Assembly: GCA_012934845.2 (NCBI GenBank) | Contig: WNNJ02003038.1 | Span: 21,165 to 85,164, forward strand | Length of the DNA: 64,000 nucleotides | Source: Pomphorhynchus laevis | Lineage: Eukaryota > Acanthocephala > Palaeacanthocephala > Echinorhynchida > Pomphorhynchidae | Reading direction: 5' to 3' | Notes under the pieces: model-generated | What the model was told of the DNA's origin: nothing | Database searches by the model: none | The model's input: the letters and a program-made list of their open reading frames with translations, nothing else | Program-made: the position numbers and the translations under genes | Shown here: positions 14,101-23,432 of the stretch, piece by piece | Layout: each line of letters opens with the position of its first letter | Position numbering within the stretch: position 1 is the stretch's first letter

Positions 14101-17100
14101 GAGTAATTCTATATACATCAGTAGATTTTTCATTTGCTGGAGTTAATTTACAATCCAAAGCGTTTGCAACGCGTTTGTCGAAATAACTTTCAAGTGTTAG
14201 TCGGATCTGATTTGGTGTTGTTGCTGAGCTGAAATTCATTGTCCTACATTCGTGTACTGTAGCGTCATAACTAATTGACATATAATTATTGATAATGACC
14301 GATTTCACGGTGCTTTGTTCTCCAACGAGTAAATCCGGCTTTTTCTGTTTAGCAATGAAATCTACCAGATAAATTGTTCTTACATTGTCAACTTTAGGAA
14401 CCAAAATTTTTGAATATTCAACAGGCGATTCACTTTCTATTGGATATGTCCAATCATTTACTAAGCGAGACCAATGTTCCCATGTAACTTCTCTACTTAC
14501 AGTTGTATTTGGAAACTGTATTCCTACAGTTGTATTTGGAAAACGTTGGTCATTCAAATTCAACTGATCACTTAAATTATCTCGTATAAAAATTTTCAGT
14601 TTAGAACGATCATCAACCTTCAAAAGTGCACCAAAACTCCAAATAATTGTGAAATAACTAAGACGCTTTAAAACATTTTTATTGCCATTATATTGATCAA
14701 ACTCCGCATTTATTCCGTCAGTTAGGCTTAGCATCCGTGAAATGTAGTTACATTCATAAGCAGACATGGTAGTTGATAAATTTATTCGTACATACTGTTC
14801 TAGTTTATGGAAGACATTGTCAAAGACTTTATAAACCGCATTATTGTATTTTTTATCTTTATCTGAAGCTAACCATGATTGTGCAAAAGCACCCCACGAT
14901 AAGGTTATTCCGCTCATGTATACCATACCGCTTCTGGACGCGGTTGCAAGACTGGCATTATCAATATTATGCACTTCAAATATTACTTTGACATTCGTAG
15001 CCATTGGTATTCTATCAGCATTTGCCAATGTTAGCAATTTGTTATCATCTAAAACTGAATTTAAATTCCCGATCCAAACAGCGTAAACAGGACCATCCAA
15101 TACCATCCACCATGATTCTTTTCTTTGTTGCCTAACACTGTTACTGTACATTTTAAGAAATCGTCTCCATAAAATAGAGAATATTCCATCCGTCCAATTG
15201 TTTGTGGCAACGTCTAGTTCGATGAACATTTGTGCCGATGTTATCGCCTTTGAATTCATTCCATATTCTCGTGTCAGTGTTCCCATAATCGTTAGCGCTC
15301 CTTGCAGCACTGTAATGCAAGATGATTTACTGACACTACTAGGGCCAATCACCATTATACTGTGACGAACAAGTTGTGTATTATACAATTGAAGGATCTT
15401 CAAATTCCAATATGCACGATTGCATAGATTTAGTTCGTTACATTTAAAATCAATAGCAATATGCAAATCATCTTTATTGTCTGCTTTTATGGAGGCTAAC
15501 CTAAACAAATCATTAAGTAGTGATAGAAATAAGCGTTCATCTTCATCAACTAATTTCGATAGATTCGTATCTCTTAAAGCTCTGAGTACAGCAACCGATT
15601 CTTCTTCAGCATTTTGTTTCTTTGCAGTGCCCGGTGTTCTTAAAACAGCACAAACATTTCTCATATTAAAATCGCAGTGAACTTGCTTACTGAGATGATC
15701 CTCACATAATTTATACCGTAAATAGAATTTCTGAGGTAGTATCACATTGTTTTTGAATCCACAACTGTCCAATTTAACACGTATTATAATCTGTCGATCT
15801 GGGACCATCATTGCGACAACTCTGAAATTAACCTTTAAATTGTTAGACAGTTCTGTTCTATCCGCGTATCCTGGATTCATTGTTATTATTATAGCGAAAG
15901 AAGTATCCGTAGAAATTCGTTGACCGTCTGTGAATATTAATTCGCTGTGTCTGTTACGTTTTGCATGTAACAATGTTTGAATATGCTGGGCTGCCACGGA
16001 TAAAACAGGCAAATTTATTCTGTTAAATTCGTCAAAACATCTCCAGCAACCTGTTTGGGTTAAACCCTTAAATGTTTTACCAAGTCTTTTGTAATCAAAT
16101 TGTTTTGAACAGTTAAGTACATTACAGTAATTTCCTATCGATTTTACCATGTCCTTGGTTGTTTCAGTTTTGCCTGTACCTGTTTGGCCAGCTGGCTTTC
16201 CACCATAGCACATTCCTAATGCTTTTGCTAATGATATATAACACCTATCTGTCAGAGGTGTTATTACTAATCGTTCACTACACCCAGGAAACTCATTCCT
16301 GTACATAAAATCTACTTCTGTAATACTAACAACCATAGAGTTCGTAACGTCTTCATAATAAAATCTTCTTTGTTTAGTGCAGTCAAAATCGCGAACATGT
16401 TTTAGATATATGTTTGCTAGGTCGCTATAAACATCTCTCTGGTGAATATGAATAGTGATGTATGTGTCATATTTTAATCTGTTCATTGATGATAAATCAT
16501 CTACAGTTCTTTCAATTAGTTGGTCGAGAAGCAGTTGAAAATATTTGCTAGCTTTACGAAGTGAGTTACATGTTTTTAGTTGATTTTTTATTGCATTTTC
16601 GCTAGTCGCTGTCCATAGTAATTGTAGTATGATTAATTCAAATTGTTGGTTTTCCTCTAAAAAGAAGGATTGTAAATCAAATTCGCTATTACCCATGGAA
16701 GCTACGCATTTCGGTATTCTAGCTATAACTGTGTCCTGACAAGACAGAAGAAAATCTCCAAGCCACTCTTCAACTTTTGTTTTCTTAGTATACACAGGAC
16801 GCACCAGCTTCAATACGTCATTATCTTCACTCTGCATTGCTAAAATACTTGAATGTTGCTGTGATTGTCCGCTTGATTTACCCGCGTAATCTTCCGTTTC
16901 TTTGCCAGATTCGTTAAATTTCACTAAATTTACACTTTCAGTGAATGCATTGAAATATGGCTGTAACTTTATAGGTTCCGAAGCTTTACCGAGAATTTGT
17001 AATAGTACCGGATCAGATAGAAAGTAGAATCGCGGAAAAATCAATCTTTTTGATTCAAGATATCCTGCTAATAACGTTTGGCACATGCCTAATTGAGATA

Positions 17101-17152
17101 GCATGAAATCTAACATTTCAAGATTATTATCGTAAGATATACAACATGACAA
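11192..17152 (-). CDS. Dynein heavy chain motor half, internally duplicated
   Basis: An open frame of 1,986 codons. Residues 1-290 hold the linker end (GYLESKRLIFPRFYFLSDP). AAA1 begins at ITPLTDRCYISLAKALGM, with Walker A AGQTGTGKT near residue 320 and Walker B CFDEFNR near 372, then MNPGYADR and MMVPDRQIIIR. AAA2 follows, with P-loop GPSSVSKS near 604 (degenerate) and LNSVLDDNKLLTLANADRIP. AAA3 (SILVP-like ILVPKVDNVRT, then VGEQSTVKS near 944) stops after LESYFDKR. The frame then re-enters the linker at RIWNYYKG (about 1016-1487) and repeats the AAA1-AAA2 block without the AAA1 P-loop (1493-1837; AAA2 P-loop GPSVVGKS is intact near 1707). The last 150 residues match the family C-terminus (LTAMRQEITR, EGVYIYGMYFEGAAWN, LMPVIHMYA, CPVYKR). 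The family P-loop in AAA1 is GPAGTGKT. Every chimeric junction is in frame. Confidence 0.8.
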   Translation of the reverse strand: MSCCISYDNNLEMLDFMLSQLGMCQTLLAGYLESKRLIFPRFYFLSDPVLLQILGKASEPIKLQPYFNAFTESVNLVKFNESGKETEDYAGKSSGQSQQHSSILAMQSEDNDVLKLVRPVYTKKTKVEEWLGDFLLSCQDTVIARIPKCVASMGNSEFDLQSFFLEENQQFELIILQLLWTATSENAIKNQLKTCNSLRKASKYFQLLLDQLIERTVDDLSSMNRLKYDTYITIHIHQRDVYSDLANIYLKHVRDFDCTKQRRFYYEDVTNSMVVSITEVDFMYRNEFPGCSERLVITPLTDRCYISLAKALGMCYGGKPAGQTGTGKTETTKDMVKSIGNYCNVLNCSKQFDYKRLGKTFKGLTQTGCWRCFDEFNRINLPVLSVAAQHIQTLLHAKRNRHSELIFTDGQRISTDTSFAIIITMNPGYADRTELSNNLKVNFRVVAMMVPDRQIIIRVKLDSCGFKNNVILPQKFYLRYKLCEDHLSKQVHCDFNMRNVCAVLRTPGTAKKQNAEEESVAVLRALRDTNLSKLVDEDERLFLSLLNDLFRLASIKADNKDDLHIAIDFKCNELNLCNRAYWNLKILQLYNTQLVRHSIMVIGPSSVSKSSCITVLQGALTIMGTLTREYGMNSKAITSAQMFIELDVATNNWTDGIFSILWRRFLKMYSNSVRQQRKESWWMVLDGPVYAVWIGNLNSVLDDNKLLTLANADRIPMATNVKVIFEVHNIDNASLATASRSGMVYMSGITLSWGAFAQSWLASDKDKKYNNAVYKVFDNVFHKLEQYVRINLSTTMSAYECNYISRMLSLTDGINAEFDQYNGNKNVLKRLSYFTIIWSFGALLKVDDRSKLKIFIRDNLSDQLNLNDQRFPNTTVGIQFPNTTVSREVTWEHWSRLVNDWTYPIESESPVEYSKILVPKVDNVRTIYLVDFIAKQKKPDLLVGEQSTVKSVIINNYMSISYDATVHECRTMNFSSATTPNQIRLTLESYFDKRVANALDCKLTPANEKSTDVYRITRIWNYYKGRMTEGLIYKTINSLDKLREHLLSRKRVHLNKVEKCKTALYVQSSDALNDEHVQTPVFCVDVILEDQMIKLSPSLDKLQHSVNQVVQYILNVSKGVKICGQSKKLEADTIHCIDYPGRLDAMRGDIDVFQLILKKLSTLDCKYTAENSKSTDVYNLFELPRAVLYNDIRTDVKVNRIYKDLSNCIVMNKEIFESSLQYLYKYSYIWQSDETISDKSVAIRREDFGIMSILNGLSELDSIVKYVQQIEDYHNIFQLKLIMTSFKSSIVQQVVNRKLKACEHVQQLLIENVSSIHVFMQRLIKKLDKELHSVDDFKTVLSAIDATRSSQHKIERSCMKLRTAFNAIAYHYQEEQQSLRPFNITDKSEELAHSYEELIAKAELAHYDILKSRSMFVNDLLNDIEVFFGEHNKFDNQYQTTGPMIEGVAAKETSDRMRLSSSKFDLLRHRHRSLYEGEQLFNLPHRNMNNIVTFTTLLHAKRNRHSELIFTDGQRISTDTSFAIIITMNPGYADKTELSNNLKVNFIVLAMMVPDRQIIIRFKLDSCGFKNNVILPQKIYLLYKLCEDQLSKQVDCDFGMRNVCAVLRTPGIAKKPNAKEESVAVLRVLRDTNLSKLVDEDERLFLSLLNDLFPSVSIKADNKDDLHVAIDFKCNELNLCNHADWNLKILQLYNTQLVRHGIMVLGPSVVGKSFCITVLEGALTSMGTLTREYRMNPKAITSAQMFGELDVATNDWTDRIFSILWRRFLKMYSNSVRQQRKESWWMVLDGPVYAVWIGNLNSVLDDNKLLTLANADRIPMATNVKVIFEVHNIDNASVNLSGCLTAMRQEITRSHHDWAPDFFTVKSTETRMNKEDVRQARTEGVYIYGMYFEGAAWNPKQASLCEPANKILYHLMPVIHMYAVNEQSKTKKQAASITPIKSERRANQMISGVDKKQINSKTVAKIYDCPVYKRTKRTDENYITSI
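11641..12672 (-). repeat. Dynein module D2 (AAA1 distal half to AAA2)
   Basis: A near-identical copy of module D1 (14,953-15,977), from TLLHAKRNRHSEL to FEVHNIDNAS. It lacks the AAA1 Walker A and is joined directly to the C-terminal domain at VNLSGCLTAM. The repeat of ATGTGGTAAAT around 12,664-12,712 marks the junction with B2. Confidence 0.88.
12691..14105 (-). repeat. Dynein linker module B2
   Basis: A near-identical second copy of the linker segment 17,990-19,394, from WNYYKG to LFNLPHR. Its upstream junction, at 14,110-14,155, carries a short extra LDCK..STDVY motif that also occurs inside the module (13,620-13,665 and 18,916-18,960). Confidence 0.88.
14953..15977 (-). repeat. Dynein module D1 (AAA1 distal half to AAA2)
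   Basis: The first copy of the AAA1-AAA2 block, continuous upstream with the AAA1 P-loop and DEFNR, so it occupies the ancestral position. Its AAA2 P-loop reads GPSSVSKS, having lost the family glycine before the lysine, while D2 keeps GPSVVGKS. Confidence 0.88.
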
Positions 17153-20100
17153 TATGTTCCGGCGTTTCTTTCACTTTTGTAATCATTTTTAACCACATTT
17201 TATCCACTGCATTAAACTTCCGTGCTTCCAAAGGCAATTGTCTTGAAATGTCTCCTTCTATAAACACTGCTTCCAAGTATACCCATAAATTCTGAACTTG
17301 AATCCATTTAGTCGTAACTTCATAAGTAATCGCTAAACCATCAATGCATTTTTGATTATCAACCTTGGAATGTTCATTATACCAGTTAGAAGCCAAACTC
17401 GTCAATATTAGATTTGAATCTCCAATTGCTGATATTGCCTTTGATGTATCTTGACCATTAAGTATTATGTCTACTTTTATTTTAAAATGTGCAAGTTTAA
17501 ATTTTCTTTTTCGCCATTCAGATTCAAGCGAATTTAGTTTGACTTCGATTTCTTGTTCTTCCATTGCACGAATACACACATCTTCTATTTGTTCTTTCTT
17601 TTCAATCATTGGAATACCAACTAACTGTCCTACTTGGAAAGCATCGTCCGAAACATTCAAAGGTATATTAAAAATTGATTCCATGTTTTGCCAGTGCCGT
17701 ATTTGCATCGCTTTGTTAGATAGCATTTCTAAATGCGGAATCTTTTCAATAAATTCAGCTATAAGCTCAGGTAGTTCCCGGTAAGCTGGCCACTTTTTAA
17801 GAATAGTTGGCATTCTTTTACATCGTGACATTAAGTCCAATATTTTGTCTGTCATTAAGCTAATGTTTATTTTTGACCACACTGTATCTTTGAACTGATC
17901 TATGGTTTTGTTTGTCTTATCAAACAATGCGTAAAGACGATTAAAATTGTTAAGCTCTTTCTTTAGAAAGTACAGTCTATTAAACTTACGATGTGGTAAA
18001 TTGAACAGTTGCTCGCCTTCGTAAAGAGATCGGTGTCGATGCCATAAAAGATCAAACTTCGAACTAGACAATATAATTATATCGCTTGTTTCTTTAGCAG
18101 CCACTCCTTCTATCATTGGTCCTGTAGTTTGGTATTGATTGTCAAATTCGTTAAGTTCGCTATTGGATACTTCAATGTCATTTAGTAGATCATTTACGAA
18201 CATGCTTCTAGATTTTAAAATGTAATACTGTGCTAATTCATCTTTTGCTATTAATTCTTCATAACTGCGTGCAAGCTCCTCAGACTTATCCGTGATAGTA
18301 AATGGCCGCGAGATTTGCTGTTCTTCTTGATAATGATAAGCTATTGCATTAAAAGCGGTACGTAACTTCATACAAGATCTTTCTATTTTATGTTGAGAAC
18401 TTCGTATTGCGTCAATTGCAGATAGAACGGTCTTAAAGTCCTCAACAGAATGAAGTTCCTTGTCTAGTTCTTTAATTAATCTCTGCATAAACACATGAAT
18501 ACTTGGTGCATTTTCAATTAACAGTTGTTGAACGTGTTCACATGCTTTTAGCTTTCTATTTACGACTTGTTGAACGATACTGATTTTAAAAGGTGTCATG
18601 GTTAGCTTTAATTGAAAGACGTTATGATAATCTTCAATCTGTTGTACATATTTTACCATATTGTCAAGTTCACTTAATCCGTTAAGAATGGACATAATTC
18701 CAAAATCTTCCCTTTTTATAGCTACAATTTTATCCGATATAGTTTCATCTGATTGCCAAATAGAACTGTATTTGTATAAATACTGCAGACTACTTTCAAA
18801 AATTTCTTTATTCATAACAATGCAATTTGATAAATCCTTGTAAATTCGGCTTACCTTAACATCTGTGCGAATATCATTATATAAAACCGCCCGAGGTAAC
18901 TCAAATAAATTATATACATCAGTGGATTTTGAATTTTCTGGAACGAATTTACAATCCAATGTAGACAATTTCTTTAAAATTAATTGAAATACGTCGATAT
19001 CTCCTCGCATTGAATCAAGTCTTCCTGGGTAGTCTATGCAGTGAATCGTGTCCGCTTTCAATTTCTTCGATTGGCCACATCTCTTGACCCCTTTCGAAAC
19101 ATTTAAAATATATTGCACCACCTGATTCACGCTATGCTGCAATTTGTCTAAACTCGAACTCAATTTTATTATCTGATCATCTAGAATAACTTCAACACAT
19201 AATACAGATGTTTGTACATGTTCATCATTTAGAGCATCAGAGCTTTGAACGTATAAAGCTGTTTTACATTTTTCAACTTTATTTAATTGAACACGTTTTC
19301 TACTCAATAAGTGTTCCCGAAGCTTGTCTATCGAGTTTATTGTTATATAGATTAATCCTTCATTCATACGTCCTTTATAATAATTCCATACCCGTGCTGA
19401 TTCAACATTATTTTCTTGTAATTGTTTACCGTCTTCATTCGACTTATTTTCGCTGTCTTCTATGGTTTGCTGAGATGTTGGAATAGAACGTAGCTGATGA
19501 ATTTTGCGAAGACCTTTGTCGGTCAAAGCAAATGTCTGAACAATAGTCTGTTGTAGCTTTCCAAGCCTTCCAAGTTTCACTGTTGACCCATGACACGGTT
19601 GAAAAGTAATTGACCCAGCCTGATCATCACATGCCTCTGTAAACATTTCAATTAAATCTAAAACCGCGTTTTTAATTTTGGAATTTAGTCCGGCAATACA
19701 AACGGCTGCAGTTAACGTGTCCTTTTTGGTTAGTTGAGCAAACTCTTCTAAAGTAATACATTGATGTTTTTCGTTAAGTGGTTGCCCGTTATAATTGGAC
19801 ATGTGTGTTTTTGATGTAACATTTGGAATTGTCATCAACGAAATGTTAAATAATGTATCTAAATGTCTATGGATGCGATTCGCTACTAACCATTCAACTC
19901 GATAGACGAGATTTTCCATCATATCAACTTGCAGTTCACACTGTTCTGTGTACTTTGTTAACCCCGGTGATTGCCAGTTGCAAATAATCTTACCTTCCTG
20001 GAGTAAACTATGTAATTTAGACGGGTACTCACAAAACAGTTTTGTAATGACATCTCTGTATGTTCTTTCAGATGAACGAATTTGAATATCATTATAAATT

Positions 20101-21650
20101 CTTACTATGTGTCTTAACCGATAAGCATTAGCCTCTAAATTTGACAAATTATTAAGTATTTTAACACATATAGATGGGCATGATATGTTCATATCAAGTA
20201 ATTTCCCAGTTGTGTGAGCTTCACATTCAATAAATGGATCAAAGTTTAGGTGGAAATGCGATAATCCATTCTTCAAATTTATGTTTTCTACTATTTCATT
20301 TACACGAAAGGATGTACTATAATATCTTATCTTTAATAATGATAATAAGTATTTAAAATTTTCTTGGGCTTCACATAAATTACTTACTAATCTTTTTCCA
20401 CAATTAAACCATTCAAGCAACTTATTGCTGGATATGGCAGCCCTTAACAAATATATTTTCGTTTTATGCCTCGGATGAGATACAGTTTTGAGCCAAGTGG
20501 ATAGTTTAACGTTGACATTTCGCCAAAATTCAATCTCGGCATCGGGTCCAGTGAGCTTTATATTCTCGTTACTTGGACTAGTAACCGTTCTCCACCTTAT
20601 TTCTGTCAGCAGTGATAGCACATGTTTAAGTTTGTTCATAATCAATTGAAGATAAAGTTCCGATTGTCGCACAACCGATGGAATCACTGATAACTCAAGT
20701 ATCATGGACGAAATGTCCTGTTCATTTTCTAGTAATAATACTCTTCGTTCTAATAAATGTTGACTGTTGTAATCTATATTGTAATGGACTGTTCCTGATT
20801 GCGTTAATTTATAAGTTAGTGATGATGGTAATGCCAGCTGAACATTTCTAAATGACTGTTCCGAAGAATTAAGAATTTGATTTGTTAGATGGAGTGATTG
20901 TAATAACTTGTCAATAGAAGATCCTTTCATTTTCGATATTATTGGCAAATATACCTTCTGTAATAACATGCATGCGTTAGAAGCGACTGACGATATTTTA
21001 TTTTTTACTTGATTGCTAGTGACAGATTGGAAATTACTAAAAATCTCATTCAATGTTGGTGTAACTGCAAATCGAAACGTGAATATTGATCCGAAAGAAT
21101 CATTACATTCATTTCTTCGTTCAATGCCATTATTGTGACGATATTTTGGGAATATAACAATCATTATTCCTACACTACCTGGTGGTAATGCTGATATCGA
21201 TTCATTTATAAATACACTCACCTCTTTATTAAGGATGTAATTACCGTCGCCATTATCTGTCCAAGCAACGACTGATATAATAATAGCTTCATTCATATTC
21301 TTTGTTAAAACTTCTTCATTAACATGCTCATTTGAAGTCTTGATGTCAATGCATTTAGATAAACTTGATTTTTCATTGGCCTTAATGTTCAATGAACAAA
21401 AATCTATAATTTTTTGTAACTTCAAATCATTTTCCAATATTTTAGAAATTATTGTATATTTGTCGATGCCAGATGAAATTGTTAAGATGTCAATAATTTT
21501 ATCTATTAGAGATCCTGTCTCCTCATTTATTCTTTCGTTGTGATTAACATTTGATGAAAAAATTAAAGAAGAAATATTATCAACTCCGCTTAAGAAAACA
21601 TTTTGGTTATCAAATGTATTTCTACGATCATCATAATTAAACAGTGGCAT
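17127..21650 (-). CDS. Dynein heavy chain tail and linker half
   Basis: An open frame of 1,507 codons starting at MPLFNYDDRR. Residues about 1-760 are the N-terminal tail (dimerisation and intermediate-chain binding in the family), including EVSVFINESI and the WRTVTSPSN region. Residues 753-1220 are the module reused downstream (RVWNYYKG to EGEQLFNLPHR). From 1220 on comes the linker (FDKTNKTIDQFKDTVWSKINI, ILKKWPAYRELPELI, IQVQNLWVYLEAVFIEGDI). It overlaps the next frame by 26 bases. Family homology passes from HIV in this frame to SCCISYD in the other, so a single-base shift near 17,145 separates the halves. The chosen ATG lies only 17 bases after a GTAAGT donor, so the true start is probably in an upstream exon and this ATG may be intronic. 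The identical start recurs mirrored at 63,494. Confidence 0.8.
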   Translation of the reverse strand: MPLFNYDDRRNTFDNQNVFLSGVDNISSLIFSSNVNHNERINEETGSLIDKIIDILTISSGIDKYTIISKILENDLKLQKIIDFCSLNIKANEKSSLSKCIDIKTSNEHVNEEVLTKNMNEAIIISVVAWTDNGDGNYILNKEVSVFINESISALPPGSVGIMIVIFPKYRHNNGIERRNECNDSFGSIFTFRFAVTPTLNEIFSNFQSVTSNQVKNKISSVASNACMLLQKVYLPIISKMKGSSIDKLLQSLHLTNQILNSSEQSFRNVQLALPSSLTYKLTQSGTVHYNIDYNSQHLLERRVLLLENEQDISSMILELSVIPSVVRQSELYLQLIMNKLKHVLSLLTEIRWRTVTSPSNENIKLTGPDAEIEFWRNVNVKLSTWLKTVSHPRHKTKIYLLRAAISSNKLLEWFNCGKRLVSNLCEAQENFKYLLSLLKIRYYSTSFRVNEIVENINLKNGLSHFHLNFDPFIECEAHTTGKLLDMNISCPSICVKILNNLSNLEANAYRLRHIVRIYNDIQIRSSERTYRDVITKLFCEYPSKLHSLLQEGKIICNWQSPGLTKYTEQCELQVDMMENLVYRVEWLVANRIHRHLDTLFNISLMTIPNVTSKTHMSNYNGQPLNEKHQCITLEEFAQLTKKDTLTAAVCIAGLNSKIKNAVLDLIEMFTEACDDQAGSITFQPCHGSTVKLGRLGKLQQTIVQTFALTDKGLRKIHQLRSIPTSQQTIEDSENKSNEDGKQLQENNVESARVWNYYKGRMNEGLIYITINSIDKLREHLLSRKRVQLNKVEKCKTALYVQSSDALNDEHVQTSVLCVEVILDDQIIKLSSSLDKLQHSVNQVVQYILNVSKGVKRCGQSKKLKADTIHCIDYPGRLDSMRGDIDVFQLILKKLSTLDCKFVPENSKSTDVYNLFELPRAVLYNDIRTDVKVSRIYKDLSNCIVMNKEIFESSLQYLYKYSSIWQSDETISDKIVAIKREDFGIMSILNGLSELDNMVKYVQQIEDYHNVFQLKLTMTPFKISIVQQVVNRKLKACEHVQQLLIENAPSIHVFMQRLIKELDKELHSVEDFKTVLSAIDAIRSSQHKIERSCMKLRTAFNAIAYHYQEEQQISRPFTITDKSEELARSYEELIAKDELAQYYILKSRSMFVNDLLNDIEVSNSELNEFDNQYQTTGPMIEGVAAKETSDIIILSSSKFDLLWHRHRSLYEGEQLFNLPHRKFNRLYFLKKELNNFNRLYALFDKTNKTIDQFKDTVWSKINISLMTDKILDLMSRCKRMPTILKKWPAYRELPELIAEFIEKIPHLEMLSNKAMQIRHWQNMESIFNIPLNVSDDAFQVGQLVGIPMIEKKEQIEDVCIRAMEEQEIEVKLNSLESEWRKRKFKLAHFKIKVDIILNGQDTSKAISAIGDSNLILTSLASNWYNEHSKVDNQKCIDGLAITYEVTTKWIQVQNLWVYLEAVFIEGDISRQLPLEARKFNAVDKMWLKMITKVKETPEHIVMLYILR
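17990..19394 (-). repeat. Dynein linker module B1
   Basis: The first copy of the duplicated linker segment, in its expected place between the tail and the rest of the linker. It continues into FNRLYFLKKELNNFNRLYALF, as in normal family members, whereas B2 jumps to the AAA block. Confidence 0.88.
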
Positions 21651-21667
21651 TTAAAAAAGTAACTTAC

Positions 21668-21790
21668 CAAAATTAAATCTTTGTTTCGTTTTGCTTCAGA
21701 GTTTGAAATTATCATGTAGAGAAAGAGCGCTAAATTAAACGTTCTGGTTGCCATGCTGACAGTAGACACGGAAGAAATCAAACATAACAT
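21668..21790 (-). CDS. Putative first exon of the dynein gene
   Basis: A short frame with ATGs at 21,790 and 21,754 (MATRTFNLALF) ends at ...EAKRNKDLIL followed by a strong GTAAGT donor at 21,667-21,662. The basic KRNKDLIL stretch sits where dynein N-termini have K/R-rich ALLDARHNYLF. The acceptor could not be fixed, since several AG sites occur in the following 130 bases. The mirrored copy is unchanged. Confidence 0.45.
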
Positions 21791-23010
21791 TGCAAACTTA
21801 TAATTTAAAGAGTAGTATTTTACGAACCAGCTATATTTGACTAAATTATTTTATTCATAGTTCTTGACAATAGTTGTTCAATTTGGTTAACTACATAACA
21901 AAATGTAAAGCACTCATTCAATTTCAATTAGACATTTTTATTATTTTGAGGGATTTTCACATATTTAGTTAACCGAAGCTGAATTTGAAAGGTAAATAGC
22001 ATTTTTAACATAAATAATGTCTCAAATAATTTTATTAGCTTACCTCAAATTTAATATTTCCAGAAAGCTATAAATTATTATACATGATTCAATATGTGGT
22101 TTTGGTAAATGTACCGATATAGTAGCAACAAATTAATGAACTGGATTTGGTGTTATTTCTTATAAATCTTAACATAATGGCACAATGTAACATGTATGTA
22201 TTATTAATAAAGAATAAATCCAGATTCAATAATATAATCGATTTAATCTTCATCAAAATGGATATTGACGCCTTTAGCTTGACATGTTAATAGTAGATTG
22301 TAATGTAAATTGTCATATTTCTGTCATGATAAAATTTCAAAAAATTGCTCGTAAATATATGAAATATATATACGAGCGATTATATATATTACGATATATA
22401 ATTATACATATTATGATACGATATAATATATACATATTACGATATATTATTACGATTATTATTACAAGTTATTATATTTACGAGAAAATATATGTTCTAA
22501 AATCATATAATATATGAAAAAGTAGTATATTTTTATCTTCATCTCTATGATGTGAACATAAAATCGCTCCAATAAATAATGATTTTTAACTACTTGTGAC
22601 GTATACTAATAAGAAAGTATTTCATACAACTTTTTCCATGTTTCATACAACATGTATGTATTATAAATAAAAATAAATCCAGATTCAATAATATATTAGA
22701 TTTAATCTTCATCAAAATGGGAAATTTTCAGTCAGTTTAGCAAAAATAAAATGTAACAAATGTGATTTTTTGATTTAATTTTTGATTAAATTCGAAAAAA
22801 ATTTCTTTTATATTTAATTGTCGACCATTCACATAAATGTAAAAGAGTTTGATCATTTTGATTAAAGAATTTAACAGACTGAAACTTTTGATGCCACAAA
22901 ATTTTGTGTCTAGGGGCAATTTTGGTGAACGTGTAGAAACATGAGACCGGATTTTACTTTGATACAAATATTGTTAATATTATTAATTTTTGATGTTGGC
23001 TAAACCGGTT
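21791..23010. other. Dynein upstream region, no gene seen
   Basis: Contains an AT-rich block at about 22,350-22,520 built from ATATTACGATATA-like words. It also has a direct repeat of AATAAATCCAGATTCAATAATATA (first 20 bases at about 22,211 and again at about 22,673). A 76-codon minus-strand ORF at 22,737-22,967 is interrupted in the mirrored copy, so it is not supported as a gene. Confidence 0.5.
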
Positions 23011-23432
23011 TTGACGACCGCATCATTATCAAACAATTGATCCATTATGTTCCTGATTTTGACAATAAAATATTCAGATATTTGTTTGTGCCACCTAAGC
23101 CTCTGGCGAATTAAGCGTTCACATACCTTGACAACTTCAATTGTTTTTACTATAAATCTGAATTTATCGACTGTTGGTGTCTTAGAATGTTTAGGAACAG
23201 ATACAACGATGCCACATTTTTATAGTGTAATTATAAACTGAGTTTAGATCGAAAAAAATAGTGTTGTAAGTGAAGATGCTAGAATTTAATTTTATTTACG
23301 CAAAAGGAACGGATTGATAACTTCAATAGTTTAAGCTTTGAACCTGTTTAATCATGTGTAGCGAATATTTTGATCAAATATTTTGAGATATTTGTGTTTT
23401 ATCCAGTCCAACGAAAATGCGGCTTAATAAAG
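23011..23432 (+). repeat. Dispersed ~420-bp repeat, copy 2
   Basis: Direct copy of 2,183-2,605 with few differences, inside the left arm. Confidence 0.85.

Larger units (their letters stand above)
11125..21790 (-). pseudogene. Rearranged outer-arm dynein heavy chain, DNAH5/DNAH8 type (whole locus)
   Basis: The locus encodes most of the N-terminal tail, linker, AAA1-AAA2 and C-terminal end of an axonemal dynein heavy chain. This family forms the outer-arm motor that slides ciliary microtubules. Order 5' to 3' is tail, linker B1 (19,394-17,990), linker end plus AAA1 Walker A, AAA1-AAA2 block D1 (15,977-14,953), partial AAA3, a second linker B2 (14,105-12,691), a second AAA1-AAA2 block D2 (12,672-11,641), then the C-terminal domain. 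Most of AAA3, all of AAA4-AAA6 and the stalk are absent, so it cannot be a normal motor. Two frame breaks are visible: one near 17,145 between the two long ORFs, and one near 11,175, after which homology to the family's C-terminal WVLRGVALL end continues as WILRGAALI to about 11,125. Introns are almost absent; only a 5' donor is visible. It could be a decaying copy, a truncated new gene, or a partly mis-assembled gene. Confidence 0.8.

Noticed and set aside
11125-21790. Processed retrogene origin of the dynein
   Set aside because: Near absence of introns fits, but a good 5' splice donor is kept upstream and no poly-A tract or target duplication is seen. Left open rather than called.
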